Positions 56,441 through 64,000 of a DNA stretch of 64,000 nt are shown here, piece after piece. The DNA is taken from the NCBI GenBank assembly GCA_964006375.1, contig OZ023269.1:125806723-125870722 (forward strand). Reading direction: 5' to 3'. Made by a program: the position numbers and the translations under genes. Source of the DNA: Tillus elongatus (Eukaryota; Arthropoda; Insecta; Coleoptera; Cleridae). Below the pieces are notes generated by a model, which did no database searches, was not told the origin of the DNA, and worked only from the letters and a program-made list of their open reading frames with translations. Position 1 is the first letter of the stretch, and each line of letters starts with the position of its first letter.

Positions 56441-57170
56441 CCTAACCTCACAGTGTTGCCGCACTTTTTAGTAGGATATATAAAAGTTTTCTGGTTAGTT
56501 TTATGTTGTACATTAAACAGGTAGCATTACGGTTTTAAGGTCTCCGTGCTAGTATACAAAGATGATATGTTTTAATTAATACATTATTTATTCTCTTTAC
56601 CTTGACAGTTTTACAATGAAGCACTTCGTGAATAATATTAAAATTATAAAAAGTGACTACAAATTATTTTTAAATTATTTGCCTACATAAATTATCACAC
56701 CGGTGTGGTAAAGCAGAAAAATGATAAAAGACAAATTTTGTGTTGTAATTTTTTACCAGTTATTTTAAATTAAATAAATTGTGTATAAAAATATATTTAT
56801 GACAGTCTTGTCTAAAAACACACGTGTTTTATCTCAAAATGTAATACACTGAGTTCCTAGAAAACAAAATTATTGTAATTAGTTATCTGGATCTGAATAC
56901 ATTACATGTGATCTGTTTTCATAATGGAAGTAACAATTCAAACTCTTAACAAAACTATGATGACCAAAGCTTTTGCATAAGTTACATATGAAACACAATT
57001 CTTGTATTATGGTTTGAATTGAACGTGAGAAATCAGTGAAAATAATTACCGTAAATAAATAGAAAATGCAGAAAAAGTGGAGAACTCAGGAATTTAGTAG
57101 AAGAACATTTGTACAAAGTAGGCAAATTTGTAAAATGTAATATAAATAGTCATTGATGTATTTTTATGTT
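56441..57170. other. unassigned stretch
   Basis: No recognised feature. Confidence 0.35.
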
Positions 57171-57420
57171 ATTTTATTTGAATATAGCTAAAAAGAAATA
57201 TTTATCATATTGTCTGTCTTTTTTCGTGCTACTAGAAATGTAAGGTTTTAGAGACTGGGGAGTTCGTTTGTTCAACACTGGACAATTTTCAATCAGAAGT
57301 TCACATTCAGCTATCGAGGGGTTGCTTCCGTCCTTTAAATGTCTTCTAATGGTCTCCTTAACTGCTTCTCTTTGAGGAGAATTCCATCTTGGTCATGCTG
57401 CTGTGAAACAATAATCATAG
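57171..57420 (-). CDS. possible terminal exon with a Myb/SANT-like segment
   Basis: The minus strand is open from about 57405 to a TAA at about 57175: RWNSPQREAVKETIRRHLKD, then SNPSIAECELLIENCPVLNK, RTPQSLKPYISSSTKKDR. This resembles a module seen in uncharacterised animal proteins (W at the start, a KAECE-like helix, NRT/RTWK..K.Y). A splice-acceptor-like tract (tgattattgtttcacag) lies just upstream and an AATAAA signal overlaps the stop region. A TGA lies in frame just before the Trp, so the exact start is unsure. It could be a 3' exon of a host gene or a transposon scrap. Confidence 0.35.
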
Positions 57421-57429
57421 AAATAAGCT

Positions 57430-57600
57430 TTGTACAATGGGTGAAGATTGGAACCTGTGATGAGCACTGATAAGTACAATTTGGAGAACCCAATTCATCA
57501 CAATACAGTTTTTTGACCCGACGATCGTTTCGCTAACAAAGTTAGCGTCATTAAGGGGATGAATAAACTTAGTTTATTCAAATTTTAAAAATAAAAAAAT
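57430..57600 (-). mobile_element. Penelope-type terminal sequence
   Basis: On the minus strand: ataaactaagtttattcatc, hammerhead remnant, aaaaaactgtattgtgatga, attgggttctccaaattgta, tcagtgctcatcacaggttc. Same order as 21905-22050 and 25735-25860. Confidence 0.6.
57512..57568 (-). ncRNA. hammerhead ribozyme remnant
   Basis: Helix II CGCTAAC/GTTAGCG, GAAAC, ACGATCGT and GTC are intact, but the CTGATGA box reads cttaatga (57548-57555), so catalysis is not expected. CCC before and GGG after keep helix I paired, a compensated change compared with CCT/AGG at 21905. Confidence 0.6.
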
Positions 57601-58555
57601 TACTTTAAGGAAGATGCAGAAATTGAAGACATTATTCCTTTACCTAGACGAAAACAGTAGCATATTGTTTATGCTAAGCTTATCGTAAGAAGTGATAGAG
57701 TGTGTACTGCGGAACCTACTTTTAACGGGTGTTTCATAATGATTGTTTATTGTTAACTTTAAATACTTGATATTTAAATTTCCGTACAGGTTAACGAAAA
57801 TGCAGCAAACAAAAGGCTTTTCCTTTGCCTAAAGAATAACCATGTTATATGTTATATTTTCTAAATTTTAACGAATTATTGATCTATTGATATAATTGTT
57901 TTCAATTTTGATCATTTTAAATGTTTTACCTTAGAATATAAATTTTTGCAAATTAAATTTTATGCACCCCATAAAATCCCATCTAACAGGTGAGGAGTCA
58001 TCCGACACGATAATATGTATTTTATAATACAAAACGCAACGATGACACTTCCCACACATTACATTATAGTCTCGGCTCCCATAATGCCTTTTTCTAGGGT
58101 GTCTTGGTTCCGAGAGTATAAATATATGTACTTACATTATTTAACTGTTATAGTAGCCTCATAATAAACGTTTAGTTAACGCACATCGTCTAGTGGGCAG
58201 TATCCAACCCCCTTGCTCCGTAATTGCTTAAGAAACCCTTTAAGAAAATTCGGACATAAAATGTTTTCTAACCATAAGGTCATTTGATTAATGAGTACAC
58301 CAACAAAACATATTGTAGGCTCTGTCTAAAGAAAGCACTGGTAATTTAAAACTTACAACTATTTAGTCTGCCTAAGAGATGAAACTTGTTTTAAAAATTT
58401 TCTGCCAAAGTTTATTCTCAAAAAATATTCCGACCGAAATTTATAAATCGACATGGTGTCTAAATTAATAAGTCTGTCAAACTGATCCTGGACTATTTTC
58501 AGTAATTATAGTAGCTGTTGGGGCGTAACGTACTTAAAGGGTTATTATTATTATT
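57601..58555. other. unassigned stretch
   Basis: No recognised gene, RNA or repeat end. Confidence 0.35.
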
Positions 58556-60158
58556 TTTTAATTTTTCAACAACACCACCAGGGCTACAGCCTAAATACTA
58601 TCGTGCCGTGGGTGTCGAGAAGGAGGAAAGAGGCAACTTGTTAATTCTGGACTTAAAGGTTTGGAGGTTCTGAGGAGAAGGAAAAACATGTGCCGTCAAG
58701 GAATTCCACAACTTGGAAGGCCTCGGGACAAAAGAGGGGGCATAACAAAATGTTCTATGTCTGGTGACCTGAACAGTAAAACGGAGCATTCGTTCTGTTC
58801 TTGATAGATCTGTTGGGGGCAGCAGGTGGAGGAACTATGGAAGAAAGCTCATCTGAGCAGTGCCCGTGCAGATATCTATAAAAGAGAACGAGGTCACCAA
58901 CTGCACGTCGGTGGGCAAGGGATGGCAGCCTTTTGGTTATGCTGGTGTTACCGATGAGACGTATAGCTCTCTTCTGAATGGAGTCCAGAATAGCGAGTGT
59001 AAAAGCGTCAGCGGCACCCCAGATGTGGGAGCAGTATTCGAGGTTTGGCCTTATTTGTAAAGTATATAAGGTATAGAGATTATCTGGTAAAAAGTATTTG
59101 CGAGCCCGGACGAGGAAACCTAATTTCTTTGCAGCCACTTCTGCAATTGATGTGACATGTTGGTGCCAATTGAGATTTCGATCCACAGATATGCCAACAA
59201 GTGTAAAGGTCTCATTACTTTGAATAACTTGGTTGTTCATTGTGATGGGTCTAGGGCTGGTGCATCTCTTATGAGATAGAAAGCAAAACTGGGATTTGGT
59301 GGAGTTGAATTGTACAAGATTTCTACTTCCCCAGTATAATATTTTTTGAAGATCCACAGAGGCAGAACCCTCCATGAGTCTGCGTTCCTCATCTAATTGA
59401 GCTAAAGAGACAGGCTTAGAATATTGTATATTTGAAAGGAGAGTGCTATCGTGTGCGTAACTGTGAACTGGGTTAGATGTGCTCGAGAGGAGGTCATTGA
59501 TGTGGAGAAGAAACAAAGTAGGGGCTCAAGCTGAACCTCGAGGGACTTCTGCATTAATTGGATACAGTTTAGGGGAATGGCCATCCACGACAACAGAAAT
59601 GCTCCGGTTGGAGAGGAAATTTGCTGTCCAGGTACAGAGTTTTGGTGGTAGGCCATAGACCGGGGGTTTATTAAGCAGCGCTGCGTGCCAAACCTGATCG
59701 AATGCTTTGGATATGTCTAGAGCGACAATCTGGCATTCACCGTGTAGTTTCATAGACTTGTTCAAAGAATGGGTGACAAAGGAAAGGAGGTCGGCAGTTG
59801 GTCTGCGCTGACGGAATCCATAGTGCCTGTCGTGGATTAGACTGTGTTTTTCAAGAAATTTTAGTAATTCGGTGTTTATATACTTTTCCATCACTTTAGA
59901 GACGACTAAAAGGAAAGAAATAGGCATGTAGTTGCTAGGAAGCGCTTTGGATCCTTTCTTGAGGACGGGTTGTACTCGAGCAGTTTGCCAGTTACTAGGG
60001 AATATGCCTCTATTGTAAGATGTCTAAAACAGACAGGTCAGGACAGAAGCAAGTTCTGGTGCGCATCTTTTGAGAACAATTGCTGGGATCTCGTCAAGGC
60101 CAGAGGCTTTCCTGGTATTAAGAGAAGAGAGCATCTTTTGTACCTTTTTTTTGTTTTG
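58556..60158 (-). mobile_element. LINE copy D, 5' truncated
   Basis: Minus strand from SSLNTRKASGLDEIPAIVLK (about 60130) through RT domain A (LDISKAFDQVWHAALL), domain B (AEVPRGSA, altered from AGVPQGSA), the catalytic box YAHD (second-last Asp replaced by His), GISVDRNLNWHQHV and the C-terminal SFVPRPSKLWNSL. A frameshift near 59520 splits it. The 3' end at 58540-58565 is T-rich on the plus strand (poly-A tail). The mutated active site and shifts make it dead. Confidence 0.85.
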
Positions 60159-60359
60159 TAATATAGTATTTTGAATTAAAATTAATCCAACTCCTGCTTT
60201 TTTTAGAAGATAACACAAAAACTTAATTCGAAAATAGGACAAGGTGTATAATAACTGTTGTTTTATAAACCTACGAGATCTACTTTTAGTGTTATAGAGT
60301 TATATATTTTAGATTATTGTATCCAATTGTTGCAAAAGATATTTTACAATTATTATCAA

Positions 60360-60700
60360 AAAGCCTGAGTGATCCAGTGGTAGGAAAGTATGCCGCTGGA
60401 TCTGGGTACTGGGTTCGATTTCCAGGGTTCCCCATTCATTTTTTCAGCCCCTACTCTAAAATTATCATTTAGTTGGAGCAGGTTGAATTTCTGCACGTTC
60501 TGATTCACTGAGGAGTCGTGAAGTCGTTAGTCCCGTGTACCGTGCGAGGTTGGGCACGCTGAATATCCCTACCCTCCTTATAGAAAAAACGGGGTTCGGC
60601 CAAATTTAAAGGAAAGTGAGTTGAAAGTGCTCCCTGTCGTCGGTGATTGGCCATAGTCGCAGAAATACGTCGCCGTTGAGGAAAAGACAAAAAAGATAAA
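60360..60700 (+). mobile_element. tRNA-derived SINE
   Basis: tRNA-like head with A-box region (agtgatccagtggtagg, 60368-60384) and a good B box (gggttcgatttcc, 60411-60423), a unique body of about 250 bp (ctgaggagtcgtgaagtcg, gtaccgtgcgaggttgggc) and an A-rich end aaaagacaaaaaagataaac. It differs from the tRNA-like units at 8690-32150. It has no coding role and would rely on a LINE for movement. Confidence 0.7.
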
Positions 60701-61969
60701 CAATTATCAGCATTATTACTGCCATATTACACAATGCATGTTGGTAACTTAGAATACATTTAGTTAATCAAATACACCTTTTTCAAATGCGCGAACACGT
60801 CAATTAGTGGTTTTTAAGCTGTGATATTTCTTTAATAATATGAAGTTGTGCCAAATTTGAGATATGACGTCGATAATTTGTTTAACCGACAATCCTACTG
60901 TTTTGTTGACTATTTCTAAAGTACATGTCAAGTTATGCTAAACCACCAAGTTTATATTCCTTCCCACAAAAATATACATTATATTATTTTAAAAACAGAA
61001 ATAAAAAATAGATAATCTAAATCAATTTTCTTTAATAAATGCTTAGGTTTGTTGTCAATTGACTATTTGTTAGTAGTATAAAGGGAATTGAAATTCGTTT
61101 TACACATTTCTGGTTATCTTGGGAAAATAAGTCAACATTCATTTCTTATTCGTGCTACTAATTCCTTTAGATTTATAATAAGAAATAAATAAAAATTTAA
61201 AATCTGCTGTTTTTTTCAAATTATGTGTAGGTTAAACCTATTTAACAAAAACAAACTAGGGTAGGATTTGAAAAAATATCGATGACGTCGTAAATTGGGC
61301 ACACACTGTATGATATTTATTTTATTTTTTGAAAAGACCGCAACATAAAATGTCTATCGACATGTCTGCGAATTATTGGAAAAATATAGCTGTATCTGAT
61401 TAACTGAATTTATTCCATGTTTTAAACTCGCGCTATATGTATATAGCTGTCAAAAAATTATACTGGCAGGTTTAGGCAAACAATATACATAGTTTTTATT
61501 ATAAATAAAAAGTCGTAGGGGTAGAAATACTAGCATTGGTAAGTAAATAACTTAAAAGCTTTATTTCGTGGAAAGCCGCTGCATTTTATGATTCACATAG
61601 TGTCCGATGCAGCAGAGATAAGACATGTTTGCTGAATATAACTGGGATAAAGTTTGCGTGAAGTTATCCATAAATTCCCAGCTATAGATTTACACGTGGG
61701 GTCAGCAGAAAGCGGGATGGATCGTCGCGATCACAATATCAGTGAAGCGGATTCAACGTAGTAAATTTATGGCTAGCCATAGATGCCAGCCATATATTGC
61801 TACATGCTACTACACCTTACCGAAGAAAAAAGAATTTGTCTTAAGTGTTTTGCAATAACATAATAACACTAAACCAATCGTTTATTATTAACATATTCAT
61901 AGAGGAAAACTAAATTTTAGTATGTATTATTTGTTATTTTGGTTACATGTACCCAAATGACAAATATTG
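60701..61969. other. unassigned AT-rich stretch
   Basis: No recognised gene or repeat. Confidence 0.35.
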
Positions 61970-63235
61970 GACAATAAAGCCAAGGCCCCAATATAAAAAT
62001 AGACACAAAAACAAGTTACGAAAAACCTAGTGTATAGCAACCTAAGCAAATTATTTTTTGTCAAACTCTGGAAAATAAAAGAAAATCATTTGAACATCGA
62101 GATACTTATAACTAAATTTTTTCAAATATGACTTATTTTTTGATATTTACAGTTAATGTGCAAAATCATAAAACCGCAAAACTATTACCAAGGCCCTAAT
62201 GTATAATAACTCATGCAAATTATTTTTTGTCACTTTTTGCAAAAGTGAAAAAATACATATGAAGATCGAAATAGCTATTACCACGTTTATTTTTTCGCAC
62301 TTGCAGTAGATGTGCCAAAATCACAAAAACGAAGATCGGGATAGCAATTAAGACGTTTCCGAAATATGAATTAATTTTTGATATTTGCAGTAGATGTGTC
62401 AAAATCATATAAACGCAAAATGACTACCAAGGCCCTAGTGTATAATAAGATTGCAAATTATATTTTGTCACCCTTTGCAAAAGTGAGAAAAATGCATATG
62501 AAGATCGGGATAACTATTAAGAAGTGTCGGTAATATTAATTATTTTTTGATATTTGCAGTAGATGAGCCAAAATCATAAAAACCAAAAATGATTGCCAAG
62601 GCCCTAGTGTATAATAAGATATGCAAATTGTTTTTTGTCACCTTTTGAAAAAGTGAGAAGAATGCATATGAAAATCGGGATAGCAATTAAGACGTTTCCG
62701 AAATATGAATTATTTTTTGATATTTGCAGTAGATGTGCCAAAATTATAAAAACAAAAAATGAGTACCATGGCCCTAGTGTATAATAAGATATGCACATTA
62801 TTTTCTGTCGCCCTTTGCAAAAGTGAGAAAAATGCATATGAAAATCGGGATAGCAATTACGACGTTTTCCAAATATGTATTCTTTTTTCGCATTTGCAAT
62901 TATTATGCCAAATTCATAGAAACAAAAAATATCGCTAAGGGCCTAAAGCTCATGCAAATAATTTTCTGTCACCCTTTGGAAATATAAAAAAAATGCATTT
63001 GAACACCGGGATAGTTACTACCACGTTTTTAATTTCAACATTAATGATTCTGTGATACTGTTAATGTGGTAAAATCACAAAACCAAAAATCATTACCAAG
63101 GCCCTATTATGTAATACTACACCAAATTTATTTTTTGTCACCCTTTGCAAAAGTAAGAAAAAAAAGAATTTAAATATCGGGATAGCAGTTAAGAGGTTTT
63201 CCAAGAATGTATTTTTTTTTCAGTCAATGTGCCAC
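61970..63235 (+). repeat. decaying ~169-bp tandem satellite, about seven units
   Basis: The landmark ttttttgtcaccctttgc (or variants) recurs near 62056, 62225, 62464, 62634, 62803, 62962 and 63131: spacings of about 169, 239, 170, 169, 159 and 169. Each unit also has gcatatgaagatcgggatag, gatatttgcagtagatgtg and accaaggccctagtgtataa. The 239-bp unit looks like a partial duplication. Reading frames across it are composition artefacts. Confidence 0.85.
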
Positions 63236-64000
63236 ATGAAAGGCAACGGGAAACCACCTTATTTTAACCTATCGTTGCGACTACTAAGCGACTTTGCCTT
63301 CAGTCAGTGAGTGAGTGATACAGATTATTATTTTTATTATGTTTTGGAAAAATGATGAATTTAAATAAATTTAATAAACATGTTGTGTATACAAAGAAAC
63401 TACCCCAATCTCGTTATAAGAATATGTTTATTATAAAAATTGGCTAAAAATTAGGTTTAAAGTGCAACTTATTTTTAGTGGCATAAATCTTGGTTACATA
63501 GCATAAGAAGACTGTTTCTTATGCTGTACTGCATACTTGAACAATGCAACATAAAAATTATGAGAATCTAATTAATGTTAGTCACTCTAGTATAGCAGTT
63601 AGTGGCTGGTCATATTCAAATATTAAACCAAGCATTTTTTCTCAAATATTATGTATTTGTATATAAGAGCGTCGCATAGATAAAGAACGTTTGGGCTTTG
63701 ATATAGCGCTTTTACGACTTTGATCCCAGAAAGTTTTACAGCTCTGTTTCTGTACCCTCCTTTTGTAAATTTCAAAGCTTTTACCTGACCTGTCAAACAT
63801 ATGTTTAGAAAAAATTGAAAAGTAACTGTAACACAGCATAATCAATCAATTATTATGCTGTGACTGTATATTATATTTTAGCGCGTTAAAAAATCTGCAA
63901 CTTGAAAAATAGGAATAGAATCATATTCAATTCATTCTAAAACTGTCCGAGTTGAGAGTTGGTTATGCTGTAGTATTATACACTAGGGCTTTGGTGATAG
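63236..64000. other. unassigned stretch
   Basis: 63240-63320 (acatgaaaggcaacgggaaa, then cagtcagtgagtgagtgata) has moderate GC and a short gagt repeat. The final bases (gtattatacactagggcttt) resemble the satellite motif in inverse order. No gene recognised. Confidence 0.35.

Noticed and set aside
60360..60435. A functional tRNA gene
   Set aside because: A and B boxes are present, but the acceptor stem does not pair and a long non-tRNA body follows; a SINE fits better.
62220..62837. Small hydrophobic minus-strand frames in the 62-63 kb block
   Set aside because: They follow the satellite period and vary from unit to unit.
61970..63235. CRISPR-like array
   Set aside because: Whole units repeat with no short-repeat/unique-spacer structure, and the window is eukaryotic.

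Overview
This is an AT-rich, repeat-dense eukaryotic window. It is most likely from an insect: it carries pogo/Tigger-like and Tc1/mariner-like transposases, jockey/CR1-like and RNase H-bearing LINEs, Penelope-like elements with hammerhead ribozymes, a Ty3/gypsy element, tRNA-derived SINEs, and about twenty long (TA)n arrays. I found no host gene that I can name. Nearly every long reading frame is transposon-derived and most are broken, so the window looks like intergenic or intronic DNA shaped by nested insertion.

Layout. 0-7 kb: a Penelope-like 3' end, then a pogo-like element (about 1.0-4.8 kb) split by a LINE, a small reverse-transcriptase scrap and a second LINE copy. 7.4-14.5 kb: a 3.3-kb foldback, (TA)n repeats and a third LINE nested in a repeat. 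15.6-19.1 kb: degraded RNase H LINEs. 19.9-25.9 kb: a (TA)n repeat, Penelope pieces with hammerheads, a nearly complete pogo-like element and a 246-bp palindrome with a TA core. 26.8-33.5 kb: a hexamer satellite and two related 2.4-2.8 kb composite repeats. 34.7-40.9 kb: a mariner-like element lodged in a TA array, an HTH transposase scrap, an internally deleted Ty3/gypsy element with 358-bp LTRs, and a Penelope fragment. 42.2-46.0 kb: a 3.8-kb element with perfect 33-bp terminal inverted repeats around a broken gene whose product carries a GGQNKN motif. 46.8-56.4 kb: a Penelope end with a hammerhead and many (TA)n repeats. 57-64 kb: a possible Myb/SANT-like exon, a hammerhead remnant, a fourth LINE copy, a tRNA-type SINE and a decaying ~169-bp satellite.

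The commonest repeat, called TAH here (TA array plus Hairpin), begins near TC[T/G]GGACGCAGC, carries TAGTGAATTTTC just inside that end, often holds a (TA)n array at one fixed place, and ends in a 12-bp hairpin of the same motif followed by CTAA or CTAG. This resembles non-autonomous Helitron/Helentron elements of the DINE/HINE type, but the assignment is inference. The strongest candidates for something undescribed are the 33-bp-TIR element (42183-45989), the TAH family and the 7.5-10.9 kb foldback.
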